DNA from: Papaver somniferum
Taxonomy: Eukaryota > Streptophyta > Magnoliopsida > Ranunculales > Papaveraceae
DNA length: 64,000 nt
Assembly (NCBI RefSeq): GCF_003573695.1
Contig: NC_039362.1
Span: 198,688,585 to 198,752,584 of the forward strand
Reading direction: 5' to 3'
Below the pieces are notes generated by a model. That model did no database searches and was not told the origin of the DNA. It worked only from the letters and a program-made list of their open reading frames with translations. This document shows positions 10,681 through 22,893 of the stretch, piece after piece. A program made the translations under genes and the position numbers. Position 1 is the first letter of the stretch; every line of letters starts with the position of its first letter.

Positions 10681-12372
10681 TTATATACAAAAAAATTCAC
10701 CATACACTAACAATCTAAAGAGTTGAGGATCAACCCAAAAGACAAAGTGTAGACATTTCAACAGCTTCACACATATATAACAGGAAAGAAACGCAAGTGA
10801 AACTGTGAAACAAAATGAGCTACCCCTAAACCTGGATTTTACAGAAGATATAATTTTGAAAACAAAATCGCGCAGTTTCGGGGGTTCATCATGCAAAAGG
10901 TCTAGCTCGAAATGGACTGTTTTCGGGATGTGGGCAAAGAAATGCATTCCAACTGTGGCTCTTTAAAAGTGTTAATTTTGAAGCAAAATAGTCCAAAAGG
11001 ACTTGGGAAGCACACAGTTCCAAACCTAGATTAGGAATTTCAGAAAAATTGGTTTTACAATATTGGTACAAACCAAATCTAGGTTGGGTGGAAGGCCAAC
11101 AGATGTGACTCATGTAGGAGAATAGGTGCGTCATTATTAATCAAATCAAAATCTCCTAAATCATTACACATGTCACATCATGCTCACAATCATCAATCAG
11201 TTTAGCAAGTTCACACTCAGAATCATCAACATCCAACAAATTTATTCTCATGCATCGGCAAATCAGGAGAAATATCACAATGTGACCTAGGTAGAGAATC
11301 AGACACATCAAATATATTTTCATGCATATTAGTGTCTACAGAGATTCAACTATTCCTATGTCATGCTCATCTTCACAGAATAATTGTACGAATCCCATGT
11401 CAATATCAAAATCATATGAATACAATGAGTATTAGAAAGAACAACATTCATGAAGGTCGAGGGCGAGAAGCCATATGTTATTGAACCAACAGGTTCCACA
11501 ATATTTTCATGTTCTTCTAACACATCATCATAATCATAATCATCATCATGGTAGCATGCATATTGGTCCTCATTAACAGTGGTGGTGTCATTAGTCGATT
11601 CATGTTCCTCTAAATTAGGTTCATATTCAACATTATTTACATGAATGGGACTAGACACTTCATTAGGGACAACATACATTTCCTCATGAATTTCCTCCTT
11701 TGTAGGTGAAGCAAAATCTGATCTAAATATGCCTGAATTCGTGATGTAGATCTATCGAAGTTTTGCTCACTGAGTCTGAAAGCTTCTGTGGTGGAGTCTA
11801 AATTCATGGGTGTACAAAATCTTCATGTTCAAATTGTGGTGATTGGTACATGTGTGCATGGTCATTAGGGTTTATAAAAGATTGATCACAACCCTCAAAG
11901 GATTGATTATGGTCCCAATGACTACCATTCTCACAATTTATGGGCATTTCATACCTTGGATTTTCTCTAGATTGCCTAAAATTATGCAAAATATGACATT
12001 CTCAACAGGGTGGTCTAAACTACCACATGCGGGACATGCATAGGTTTTAGGTTGCCTAAGAAAATTAGATGTGACAGATTCCTCATGTGATTGCATTTCT
12101 AAAGCTGCGATTCGAGCTTCTATTTGATCCATAAGAGATGATTGTGTGAGTGAGGCATTAGCAAAATGTTCATTTTCACGTTGTGGCGAATGATGCATGT
12201 GTGAATAGTCATTAGGGTTCATGTATTGAGGCTCGGGACTTTGAAAATGTCCATAATAATTCCTATGACTATTGACATCATGGTCCGTGGAAGGTTCATA
12301 ACGTGGCATATGCCCATAAGCAAGTTCTCTAGTTTTATTTCCATCCCCAGGAGCAGACCAAAATCCAGACAT
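10681..12372 (-). pseudogene. Decayed accessory protein region of element E (Tyr/His/Asn-rich, acidic, then hydrophobic)
   Basis: Four minus-strand frames follow each other where gag-pol would be expected. The first (12372-11938) starts MSGFWSAPGDGNKTRELAYG, is rich in His/Tyr/Asn/Pro, and ends with a knuckle-like CPACGSLDHPVEN whose last Cys is missing. The second (11989-11804) repeats its motif: NPNDYSHMHHSPQ versus NPNDHAHMYQSPQ, an internal duplication. The third (11679-11356) is acidic with a DDDYDYDD run. The last two (11134-10889 and 10947-10681) contain SEIPNLGLELCAS and, after a hydrophobic segment, DPQLFRLL. Element A has the same order with matching motifs. Function unknown; a gag-like or envelope-like role is possible but unproven. 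Stops and frame changes make it a pseudogene. Confidence 0.6.
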
Positions 12373-12596
12373 GATTGGCTCAAAGCTAAGTAACTATGTT
12401 ACAAAGCTCAGAATTTGGTTTTAAAGGGTTTGGATTTTTTGGAAAAATTTGGTTTTGGTGGGAGACATTTTTTTTTGGCAAGTTTGGTTTTAATGGATAT
12501 TTTAGAAAAAATTTGGTTGTCAAAATGGGAGCAAGTAAAATTTGGTTTTTGAATGGGAGAAAAAGTTTTGGTTTTTGAAATTAGGCGCAAAATTTT

Positions 12597-12597
<1 letters not shown>

Positions 12598-12634
<37 letters not shown>
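12598..12634. repeat. Poly-T tract in E leader
   Basis: This is an uninterrupted T run of about 35 bases. Around it lie repeated tttggtttttgaatgggag-type blocks (12415-12600), the complement of the aaaaccaaatttttc repeats that flank the coding region in B and C. Confidence 0.8.
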
Positions 12635-12635
<1 letters not shown>

Positions 12636-12816
12636 CATAAATTATCACACCCCACAAAAGAAAATAAAAACAACAATAAATAATTACAAGCCCATAAAAG
12701 AAAGAAAAAGAAGAAAAAGAAAAATTATTACAAGCCCAAATAAAAAAATAAAGAGAAACAAAAATTATTACAAGCCCACAAATTAAAAATGGAAGCCCAC
12801 AGGTTGGGTTCTCTTA

Positions 12817-13290
12817 ATGGGTTTAGGCTTACCTTTGAAGCACAGCCCAGCTGCTCAGTTAGGTTGCAAAAGCCCAGTTGGGCTTTGGATCATCCTAAGC
12901 TTTGGCTTTTCTGAGGCCCAGTTGGGCTTTGGTTCACCTTCTGCAGCTTACAGCCCAGTTGGGCTTTGGTTCACTTTCTTCACCTTCTGCAGCTTACAGC
13001 CCAGTTGGGCTTTGGTTCAGCAAAAGGTGCAACAGCTCACAGGGTTCTTGGCCTGGCACCAGCAGGAGCACCACAGCAGCACAAGAGCATCAGCAGCAGC
13101 AACAACAACAGCTTCACAGCAGCAGCTTCACAGCAGCTTCAGCAACACAGCAGATTTCAGGCAGCAGCAGCAGTTCAGTGGCAGACTTAGCAACAACTCA
13201 GCAGGAGTTACAGCAAGCAAAATCAGCAAGCAAGCATAGGAGTTACAGCAAGCAGAGTTCAGTAACAACCCAAAAGAAAGAAAGAGCAAT
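12817..13290 (-). repeat. E leader: palindrome repeats and CTG/CAG-rich tract
   Basis: Between the primer-binding site and the first reading frame, the minus strand is CTG-rich (13050-13210), and further on carries AGCCCAACTGGGCT, a 6+6 palindrome with a 2-nt centre, at 12998-13011, 12952-12965 and 12871-12884, plus a variant at 12916-12929. Long frames here (such as poly-Ser/Gln ones on the plus strand) come from the triplet composition. The same leader layout is present in B (29100-30742) and C (38100-38630). Confidence 0.7.
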
Positions 13291-13306
13291 TGCGCCGCAA
13301 CCGAGT

Positions 13307-13323
13307 CCCCGGCAGCGGCGCCA
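13307..13323 (-). other. Primer-binding site of element E (tRNA-Asp)
   Basis: The minus strand reads TGGCGCCGCTGCCGGGG, one base different from the complement of the 3' end of plant tRNA-Asp, seven bases from the LTR end at 13330. Confidence 0.85.
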
Positions 13324-13329
13324 AAAACT

Positions 13330-15348
13330 TGGTAGGACTAGAAATGATCCTAAAAATTCTAACTGCAAGTGCACAGTGTCGGCAAGCAACACAGGGCAAG
13401 TACAGGTCAGTTCCACAGGGACAAGGTGGGCTTATTTGCTATTTTTGGTTTCTTGCTTCCTTTGCTAACTTGTTCCTAGGGGCAGTGAACAGTGAGGTGG
13501 AAATGGTGAATAAGAAGATTTGGCAGTGGCGTGTGAAACAAGTAAAGATTGTGATGTTAAGACACCACAGTGAGCTTGAGGGGAAACAAACAGTGAGCAG
13601 TTACAAAACAAAAGCATTTACTTGACACTAAACAGAAGCATTTACAAAACAGTGACCATTGAGGATGGAGTGAGATTGTTGTGTTGAAGTAAAACAATAA
13701 GTAAAATGCAAATATGATAGGAGCTAAAACTTACTAAAACAGAACATGGGAGAGAAAACTGTGATGGGAATGAAGAACAGTGGGGAATGAGTGAGAACTA
13801 GGGGATTGAATTCACCTAGCTTAAGCTATGCATTCTCCTATAGACATGTTAAACACAACTATGGTATTCTTTCCAAAGTACTAACTGTCTTTCTAAGGTA
13901 CAATTAGTCAAAGACATATGAATTCAGCTTAAGTTGCAGCTTATCAACAGCTCATGAACCTAACTACAAAGTATACTTGGCATTGTGAAAGTGATCTGTC
14001 ACTAAACTAAGTTCATTCAAACTTGCTTAATCATTCAAGAATAACTACACAACAGGGCTAGGGCTTCATCAACTCCCTAGCAAGAGAGCTAGAACATGCT
14101 GGAGTCAGGAGTTTTCATGTTTGTCAAGCATTAAGACTCAAAACAAGAACATGTGAGTCAAACAGGGGAATTACAAGAACATTAACATACACAACATGGT
14201 TTAACAGTGAAGAACAAGTGATGACAGTAATTGAAATTGACATTGAGAATTAAATTAACCCAATTAGGGGGTATCTCGGCTAACCAAGAACAGTTTTTGC
14301 ATTCTCTACAGCTTCCCTTTTATAGCTTACAACAAAATCCCTAATTTCACAAAACCCTAAATTTGCAAACCCTAACTTTTGGGGAAAATCAAATTCGACA
14401 TACCCATGTGTAAATTGGCTTCGACCCATGCTTCTTGATGTCCCTCTGATGCTCTTCCTGCTCCAATTGATGTACTGCAACCCTAGCTCGAGTTGTTTCA
14501 TCAACTCCACACCTAGGTCAGAGAGATGTGGGTTTGGGGAAACGACTAGGCTAGGGAGAGAAAACTGTGGTGCGTACGGGTTTTGGTAGAGGCGGAGAGG
14601 GGTGTAGTGAAGCTCGAGGAGCAGCAGTTGCAGGCTGCCATGGTCGGGTGGAAGGAGGATCTGGTTTTGGGGAAAATTGATTTGGGAAGAAGAACCCGAT
14701 GGAGAAGAAGGGTCTGTTTGGTTAGGGGTATAGGTTTCTGATGCTAGGGTGTGAGGCGGATGTATCAAAGGTTGATGATCAGCGAAGCGAAAGCGTAAGA
14801 TGAAAAGGTGATGGAATGATCCAACAGTGCGATAGGAACGACCGTTGGATGATGAGACACAACAAAACTGACGGCTTCAGATGGAGTTAGGTACTATAGT
14901 GTTTGACAGGAGCTTCGGATTTTGATGCACAATGATGAGGCGACCGTTGGATGACAAGATGGATCCGATCTGACGGCTCTCATGGAAATGGGTATGGATA
15001 ATGGAAATGGATTTGGGTAAGGGTTTTGGGCCTTGGGTATTCCAAGCCCATATCTTCTTTAAGAACAATTCTTCCTTCTTCAAGCCCACTTCTAGTTGAT
15101 CCGGCTCTTGCAAACATCATTCTTCGCTTCCTCCTATCGAGAGTCTTTGCCGTTCCTTTGCTCTTTTCGCTCCGTGAGATAACCAGGATTTATTTAGTAC
15201 CTAAAAATGCAAAATTAATTAAGAAAATTATTTATTCTTGAAAACAACGAAAACACAGAATATGGGATAAAATGTAGAATTAATGCGCAAAAGATGAGTT
15301 AAATGCCAACAAAAAGGGATAAATATATACAATATTTGGCACTCATCA
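13330..15348 (-). repeat. E 5' LTR
   Basis: Its termini are TGATGAGTGCC...CTAGTCCTACCA on the minus strand. The TATA box is at 14317-14326 (minus strand gctataaaag). A 162-codon frame at 14280-14768 and a 78-codon frame at 14877-15113 lie within it. The first is shortened to 73 codons in the sister LTR, so neither looks maintained as a gene. Confidence 0.95.
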
Positions 15349-15353
15349 GTATG

Positions 15354-16728
15354 CGTACTCGTAGGCGTACTGGTTGGTTGTTGGAAGTCCAGGAACTAAG
15401 TATGTGTACCCGTACGCATACTGGCAGAAGTTCAAGTTCCGTGAATTTCTGCTGGAGTTTGGAAGTGTAGTTTGGTATGCGTACCCGTTTGCTTACTTAA
15501 GTAGGTTATGTTCTAAAATCGATTTGTTCATGAACTAATACATACTGGCGTAACCAAACTCAGTCCGGTTACTTAGGTATGCGTACCCGTTTGCATACTT
15601 AAGTATGTTATGATCTAAAATCGATTTGTTCATGAACTAATACATTTATATAGTAAGGAATGCAATCTTGACTATAATTTTCATGAAATGATTCGAGTGA
15701 ATCAAAATCGATTTTGCTTCAATTGTGTCTTCTATACTTCTATGAGAATATAAAAAATTGAACAACTCTCTATCTAGTTTCATTTGAGTCATTTGAACTA
15801 GTTGTGATGAAGATGAATAAGGTTGATATGAAAGTGCTCATATGGATAACCATTGATTAACTGTTGTTGAACCAACTAAGTATACACGTTTAGGTGTACA
15901 TTTCATTTATGTATAACAATCTAAGTTCAATCTAACGGTTGAAAGATATTAGCTTGAATCTAATCAGGTTTTCATCTAACGGTGAATATTGAATGCTTTG
16001 TTACCAAGGTAACATTGATTGCAAACCCTAATTTGGAGACTATATTAAGGAGAACTCTAGAAACTGGGAAACCTAATCCCCACACCTCATGTGTGATACT
16101 AGTTGCGACTGGAGACGATTCTCCTTTAACCTTAGGTTTTTCACGAAATCCTGTAGGTTAACGACTTGAAAACTTCATTAGGATTGTGAAGCCAGACCCA
16201 ACTATTTACTCTGTATTTGCGTGTTCTGATCTTGCTATTTTCTATTGTGATTGAGTACTATCTTCTTTAAGATTTTCTCGAGATTTATTCTCCGATAGGC
16301 AAGATTAAAAAGTAGTCACAAACATCTTCGTATCATTGTTTGTGATTCCACAATATCTTGTTTCGTTAATCGATTAATATTATTGTGAGGTGATTGATAA
16401 TACTAGGCGGTTCTTCGGGAATATAAGTCCGGTTTATCAATTGGTTCATGTTCACCTTGATTTATCAAAAGACGGAACAAAACTCGTAGGTATATCTATG
16501 GGAGAAAGATTTATCTATTCAATAGACTTTTGTGTGTGATAGAATTTTTTTTATTAAGTTTTCGACTTTGGGTCTTAGCAACTCGTAGTTGTGGGTGAGA
16601 TCAGCTAAGGGAATCAAGTGCGCAGAATCCGGCGTGGTTTAAGAGGCGTAAGGAACGCGACTGTACCTTGATCAGTGTGAGATTGGTTAGGGAAACTACA
16701 TTCCAGTCCGAAGTTAACTGGTAGTAGG
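15354..16728 (+). repeat. F 5' LTR, segment 2
   Basis: It resumes the F LTR at gcgtactcgtagg after E and runs to ...ggtagtagg, where D is inserted; gtagg (16724-16728) is D's target duplication. It contains the TATA region (gactatattaagg near 16040) and matches 61960-63330 of the 3' LTR. It holds no gene. Confidence 0.95.
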
Positions 16729-17361
16729 TGTTTATGGGTGAAAATTGTTTCTACTGGATTTGGAAATTTCGGGTGTGTGGATGACAAACAAATCTAAACC
16801 CTAAACAATGCACTGCACGGGAGTACTTTTGATTCGAGAGATCAATCTGTACAATCCTTGCCTAAACCAAGAAATGGCCGTTCCAGGCTTTCTTCGGTCA
16901 CAAAGTGGAAAGAAGGGTTGGTCTTAGGGAGGGAAGCGAAGAGAGTGTTGAGACCAGAATAGTTGATTCTGAAGGTGTGGTTGTTTATGAATCGTATCTG
17001 AAATTAGAACTGTCTAGCCGAATGGAAAGCTACCAGGTGATTTCCAGATATTGTGTTATTTCCGACCAAAACTTGTTGTTTGGTGAAAATAGGTGAAATC
17101 TATTTATACGAGTCATATTGAAACGTACCCTGGTCTCGTAGGAAGTGGAAACGATTGAGTGGTGGAAGAATAAATTAATGTGTAACCATCAGACGTTATA
17201 CTTCCATGATGAGGAAGTGAATTCGTGTAACCGTCATTCATTACGCTTCCATGATGAAGGAAATGAAAATTGTTTACACCGTTACTTTTCACCACCACTA
17301 ATTGTCCTACTTCATGAAACTTTCTTGTAATGGGCCATTGCACGCCGCACGTTGTAAACCG

Positions 17362-18995
17362 TGATAGACGCATTTATGTGTCTAATTTATCTCAATTATA
17401 TATATTGTTAGTGCTCGATATTGTACTTATTTGGATATTTTATTTATTTGTAGATGTTTTTAGAAGAATAAAGTTTTGCGGCGAAATTGGCTGAAAATGC
17501 GGCGTTTGGACCTTCGTTGATAGAGTACCGGAAGCGCCCCAGAAGTGTACCGGAAGTACCCCAGAAATACCCCGGAGGAACCCCGAAAAAAGTGCGGAAA
17601 ATGCCCAAGAGGACACTTGCTATACGGACCCTTGATTTTGGATAAGGGGTAACCTAATTACTAAGGGGTGACCCATTTACAGGCATCTGCTAAAGGGAGA
17701 CCAGCCACAGATAAGGGGAGGTCAACTTCTCAAATTCAAAAGAAAAATTTAGCGGGAAAATTTTCTTTCACCAGACAGATTTAGGGTTGGATTTTCGGAC
17801 GAGTTTTAATGAGATTCAATCACTGATTCTCATGGGGTGGACGTGATATGGATATACAATTCTAGTATGGATGATTTCATGGGCTTAATTGGGCTAGAAT
17901 GGCCGGGAGAAGTGAATCAAAGTTCAACAGGATACGTACTCTTTCAGTTTATTTTCAAAGATTTCGTGAAGAATTTTGGGAGAGTTTTACGCTGGATAAA
18001 GATGTACGTAGTCTTGTTCAAGTCTTAAGAGAATTTTGGAGCGTAATAACTGGCCATAGGACGCGTACAAAGCAACAGAAAAGAGATTATTCTCTCAACT
18101 GCTCGAGAAGAAAAAAAGAGAAATACTCTCGGATTTAGTCGAGATTTATGGATCTGTTGGGCTATATAAGTGTTGGTTTACATCAAAGAAAGGTTAGAAA
18201 CCCTTAGGAGAGAGTTTAGAGTCCAGGAGAGCCGAGGAGAAGCGATTACAGAGAGTTATTGTTGCTGCTGCTGCTGCTGTTCAAGGAGGAAGAAGAAGAG
18301 GAAGAACAGACCTGCTAAGGAAGTCGTTCTTCATCAGTCTTAAAACCAGAAACGAGTGTCGTTGTTTTACAGCAACAGAAAAGTATCGTTTAATTTTCAG
18401 CACTTACCCCTTTGTAACAGTGACGCTGTAACACTTTTACAGCGTTGCTAATTCCTATTTCATCATATAATCATCAATAAAAACACCTATTTTAGCCATG
18501 AATTTATCTTGTGAGTGTGTTTTTGGGATGAGGAGCTAAACCCATTAGCCGAGACGACGGAGGAAGCCATTGGTACAAAATTTATTGGTATAATTCTAAT
18601 TTTTTATATTTATTTGCAATATTATTATTTGATTATTTGCACGAATTAAAATTGAATTAATAGTTTTTATTGAGTAATTGTGAATTGACTTGATGAAGCA
18701 TGCTGGGTTTTAGCAAGTTTTGATGTTTTATACTTTTTAATTACAATTATTACTTCAAAAACTTATTTGAGGAAAATATTAGAATTGATTTTAAAGATAA
18801 AATTGCATAAGAACTATTTAGAGTTTACTATTAAAATGGTCATTGGTGGAATCCTAGTCTTGGTGTTTTTCTCTATAACTTTGAACAACTTTATTTAATT
18901 GTCTAGTTTAATTTAAATCTAAAAATTTCTTTCTTCACAAGTCTGAAAAGACCCAGTTTTTACCACTACTACAATCACTATTTGAAAAACCATCA
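17362..18995 (+). mobile_element. Solo LTR related to the element A family, inserted in D
   Basis: It begins TGATAGACGCATTTATGTG and ends ...GAAAAACCATCA, 1634 bp, with perfect TSD AACCG at 17357-17361 and 18996-19000. The sequence resembles the A LTR throughout (start, ataaggggnnacc block, a CTG microsatellite at 18259-18277, fcacaagtc-type end) but is clearly diverged from it. The TATA box is ctatataag near 18162-18170. It holds no gene. Confidence 0.93.
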
Positions 18996-19607
18996 AACCG
19001 CCAGACTAATACCCTGATGAATATCCCCTAATTTGTGACATGTTTGATGTCTCGAGTGTTTTCGTGGAAAACGTGTAGCAGGTCGCAATGTGTGGCAAGT
19101 CAAAGTCAAGAGACTTTGCCATAGGAAAATAGCATGTGATGCTATTAGGCTTGCCTTGGTCGGCCGCCAAAAACTTGCCACAAGTCCGTCAGTTTGGTGG
19201 CGAAATTTAATACTGAGATCACATCTCATGAGGAAGGGTAGCCGTTGATTATGGCCACATCTTTGTTGTGTAACAAAGTGGCGCTGTTAGCATAGTGGCG
19301 CCTGGCATAGCCGTGGCGTAACGGGTTTCCTGGGACTTGCCGCAAGTCAGTCAGTTTAGTTGGGAACTTGGATTGCTGAGATTGCATATCATGAGGAAGA
19401 GTGGCCATTGATTATGATCGCATCTTGTTGTATAGCGAAGTGGCGCCATTGGCATAGTAGCGCCTGGTGGAGCCATGTCATAGCGGCATGCTAGTAGCCG
19501 TGGAAAAGCGGCATGCCAGTGTCGTGGCATAGCAACATACTAGTAGTCGTGCATGGTGGCATGCCAGTGGTGTTGTGTCATGGCCACATCTGTGGGGTTG
19601 TAGCATG

Positions 19608-20070
19608 GCCAAAGCTAAGGTTTGGCCCCGTGGACAAAATTAGTGCTTGGCGGCGTGGCCAAGGCTAGGATTTGGCGCCGTGGTAAGAATTAGGGCTTGG
19701 CGGCGTGGCCAAGGCTAGGATTTAGCGTCGTGGTAAGAATTAGGGCTTGACGGCATGGCCAAGGCTAGGTTTTGGCGTCGTGGTAAGAATTAGGGCTTGG
19801 CGGCGTGGCCAAGGCTAGGAATTAGCGTCGTGGTAAGAATTAGGGCTTGGCGGTGTGGCCAAGGCTAGGTTTTGTCGTCGTGGTAAGAATTAGGGCTTGG
19901 CGGCGTGGCCAAGGCTAGGTTTTGGCGCCCTGGTAAGAATTAGGGCTTGGAGGCGTGGCCAAGGCTAGGTTTTGGCTCCGTGGTAAGAATTAGGGCTTGG
20001 CGGCATGGTCAAGGCTAGGTTTTGGCGCCGTGGTAAGAATTAGGGCTTGGCGGCGTGGCCAAGGCTAAAG
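19608..20070. repeat. 50-bp tandem repeat in the D left LTR, about 9 units
   Basis: The unit is cggcgtggccaaggctaggt followed by tttgg and then a second half (cgccgtggtaagaattaggg, cttgg). The two 25-bp halves agree at about 16 positions, so it is a dimer of a 25-bp repeat. About nine units are here against seven in the right LTR (53810-54160). GC content is much higher than the surroundings. Confidence 0.9.
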
Positions 20071-20228
20071 TGGCATGTTGGAATGCCTATCAATGTGTTG
20101 TTGTGGTAAGGTGTGTTTGGATTTCCAGTTAGTATGGTGGTGCGGCAGGGTGCGTTTGGCCTTTAATGTATGGTGGCAAGTTTGGAGCGACTTGGTTGGC
20201 CGAGGAAAGGGGTCGGCCAAACATAAGG

Positions 20229-21803
20229 TGATAGACACATTTTTGTGTTTAATTTGATCTCAATACTATATATTGTTGGCACTCGAGTTTGTACTAATTT
20301 TGGTGTTTTATGTGTTTGTAGGCACCTTTGGAAAATAAACATTTTTTGGAAAATTCGGCTCGAAAAGTTGGTAAAAGCCTCGGAGGACACGTGTTATTCG
20401 GACTCTCACCGTTGGATAAGGGGCACCTAAATTACTAAGGGGCACCCAAGGTCACCCCAAAAGGCATCTGCTACTCGCACCCCAGTACAGGATTAGGGGG
20501 AGGTCATCTTCTCCATTTGAATTTTGTTTTTGGCGGGAAAATGGAGAACACTTCTGCAGATTTTTGATCGAATTGTTGAACGTGTTCTAGGGAGATTCAA
20601 TGGCTGATTTTTGGTAGATAGTTGTGATATGGCTTATTAAAAACACTGTGAGCGTTTAGTTCGACCAGAATTGGCAAGAATCAGCTAAACAATTCACGGG
20701 TCGAAAACAGGGCAGTTCGTGTATATCACGAGTTTCACGTGATTTGGAGAAGATTCAACGTGTTTTGTGCGTGCATGGAAGACCCTCACAGCCTTTTGGA
20801 GCGTGAAGGAGTTAAATATGGTAATTTGGAGGCTTGAAAACGCGTGAGAAGATGAAACAGGAAAGAAAAAATTCCCAGAAATATTTTCTTTACTGTCGAG
20901 TTAAAGAGAATTATATGGAGTGAATGAGCGAGATTCGATGGGTCTGTTGGCTATAAATAGGTTGTTGTGGTTGAGTAGAAGGGGTGTCGAGAGTCCGGGG
21001 GCTCAGGAGAGCCAGAGAAGAAGAAATTCGAGTTTTCCCAAACTCGGTTTCAGCTGCTGCTGCTGCTGCTGAAGAACATGAAAAACACGAAGAACGGACC
21101 TGCACCAACAGTCGTTTTTCTACAGTAATAACGACTCACACCTGTGGGTCGTACATCAGGCAGACTTATTTGCTACAGCGTTTGCGACACAGCTGCAGCA
21201 GTCTTATTTTGTCACTGAGGGTCGTAGTTCTCTGGTTTGTAACAAATATAATTGTTACAAACCCGGTTTTATTGTATTTCTCATATTCTCATCATTTGTA
21301 AACCATTTTTGAGCATTAATGAAATATTTTGAGAGGTTTTCCAACATGATGAGCGGCTAATTCCCTCGTAACCAAGGCAATGGAGGAAGCTATTCACGCA
21401 ATATAAATGGGTAACTATTTCATTTAATTATATAATTCACCTAATCGTTGCTTTTGCAGAGTTTTAAATTATTTGAATGATTGTCTTAATTATTTGTTAT
21501 TCAGTTTGATAGGTTATGCTTGGTTTAATCTCTTGATAATCTATGCTTAAGGTTTACAAATGATGTTTGAGAATCTGTATGATTGATAGTGAATTAAAGA
21601 TAAAAGAGGACTTAAGAATTGAATATAGTTTTGAAATATTTATCATTCAATTTTGCATAATAGTGGAATCTAGTGTCTTGGTTACCTCTCGCACCCATTG
21701 TTAATATTTTTGTATATATAATTTTATCAAATCTTTAAATTTAATCTTCACAAGTCCGAGAGTTTGAACCTCATTACTACAACATCATCAAAAATCATTA
21801 TCA
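20229..21803 (+). repeat. A 5' LTR
   Basis: It begins TGATAGACACATTTTTG and ends AAAAATCATTATCA. TATA box ctataaatag is at 20951-20960. A short CTG microsatellite (about 21053-21071) is two repeats longer than in the 3' LTR. The 105-codon frame at 20984-21301 is a composition artefact around this microsatellite. Confidence 0.95.
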
Positions 21804-21806
21804 TTT

Positions 21807-21823
21807 TGGCGCCGCCGACGCGG
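21807..21823 (+). other. Primer-binding site of element A (imperfect tRNA-Asp type)
   Basis: It reads TGGCGCCGCCGACGCGG, three bases after the LTR end. The first eight bases match the tRNA-Asp complement exactly, then four of nine differ, so the primer may be a variant tRNA. The leader that follows (21824-22893) has no open frame, with an A/G-rich tract (21960-22035) and an ATT microsatellite (22079-22101). Confidence 0.65.
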
Positions 21824-22893
21824 ATTTGTGCTTAGGTAGAATTTTTAGGTTTTTATTACTTTTTATTATTCCATTTGTTCTTTTTACGTCTCTTTGGTTG
21901 TGTCTTTGTATTACAGGTTTGAAGTTGGTTACTAAAGACCTTGGAATTAAAGCTTAAAGCTAAAAGAAAAGGAAAAAAGACAAAGAAAAAAAATAAAGAA
22001 AAAAAGAGAGAAAAAAAATAAAAAGGAGAGAGAATTATTATTTTATTTTATTTTAAGAGATTTTCCATTTTTTTTGTAATTATTATTATTATTATTATTA
22101 TTTTCCTTTTCTTTGGACTGGACTTTGGACAATTTATTTTAACTTTAAACCCTACGGAAGGGTTATAAAAAAAATTAAATATAAACTGTTTGCAGGGAAG
22201 GACGACGATTACAATATCGTCTCGGCCCCTCGGTTTCTCACATGACATAGGAGTCGTGGCCCGAGTCGACTTCAGCGGTTCTGCGCCCGTCTGGTATGGG
22301 AGGTAAGCTTTCGAAACACCCGTGAATCCCCTGTAAGCGGGTTTATTGTATGCCTTAAGGTGAATATATGCTGAGGATTTGAATACGGTTGTTTTAATTT
22401 CCTAGTAAAGGGCAAGGCCTGGCCAAATTAAGATAAGGACTCGGATTTCATCACCGTTTACTTCTTGCCCGCTTTAGAAAAACGAAACCAAACGCGAACC
22501 TAAGCTTAAAATTTTCACTAGAACGAGACCTATAGGGTAACGAGCTTAGTAGGAAAGTCGTTCGAAAAATATTGGTTACTCTTTTAGCATACTTCGAAGT
22601 TCATGATGGTTTCTGTGAGTTTAATGCGTGATTGCGCCGCCTTGTGATAGCGGTGAGGCCTTGGGTATCAAAGCTCCACTGAGCTTCCCTCGCCTCAATT
22701 CAACTTACTTTGACTCGGATTGATTCCAGAGGGGTTTTCTTAAATTGTAATGAATTCCCTTTCGAAGGATTAGAAGCTGGTCTAGAAACAATCTAAGTGG
22801 AGCCATCATGCTTGTTGTTTGCTAGATTTTATAGGTTTGATTTGGTCGAGTCAGCCTTGTTTGTGATTGTGTAAAATTCCCTTGCAATTAAGA

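Larger units (their letters stand above)
7159..15348 (-). mobile_element. Element E: complete Athila-like non-autonomous LTR retrotransposon, minus strand
   Basis: It is bounded by TSD GTATG (7154-7158 and 15349-15353). LTRs are 7159-9182 (3' in element sense, 2024 bp) and 13330-15348 (5', 2019 bp) and are nearly identical, so insertion was recent. On the minus strand the order is 5' LTR, tRNA-Asp primer-binding site (13307-13323), CTG-rich leader, decayed accessory frame (12372 to 10681), internal AGGA hairpin with PPT-like tract (about 10437-10474), conserved 1.2-kb non-coding block, hairpins (9301-9336, 9201-9222), PPT (9183-9198), 3' LTR. There is no protease, reverse transcriptase or integrase. 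It belongs with A, B and C by its 3' module and with B and C by LTR sequence. Confidence 0.93.

Noticed and set aside
12817..13468. Plus-strand 140- and 188-codon Ser/Gln-rich frames
   Set aside because: They run opposite to element E through its CTG-rich leader and LTR end; composition alone keeps the frames open.
19608..20070. Possible CRISPR-like repeat-spacer array
   Set aside because: Units are contiguous 50-bp tandem repeats without unique spacers, inside an LTR of a plant retrotransposon.
20984..21301. 105-codon frame with an Ala run, also at 26804-27136
   Set aside because: It lies within the A LTR across a CTG microsatellite and the TATA downstream region; the N-terminal part differs between the two LTRs by frame.
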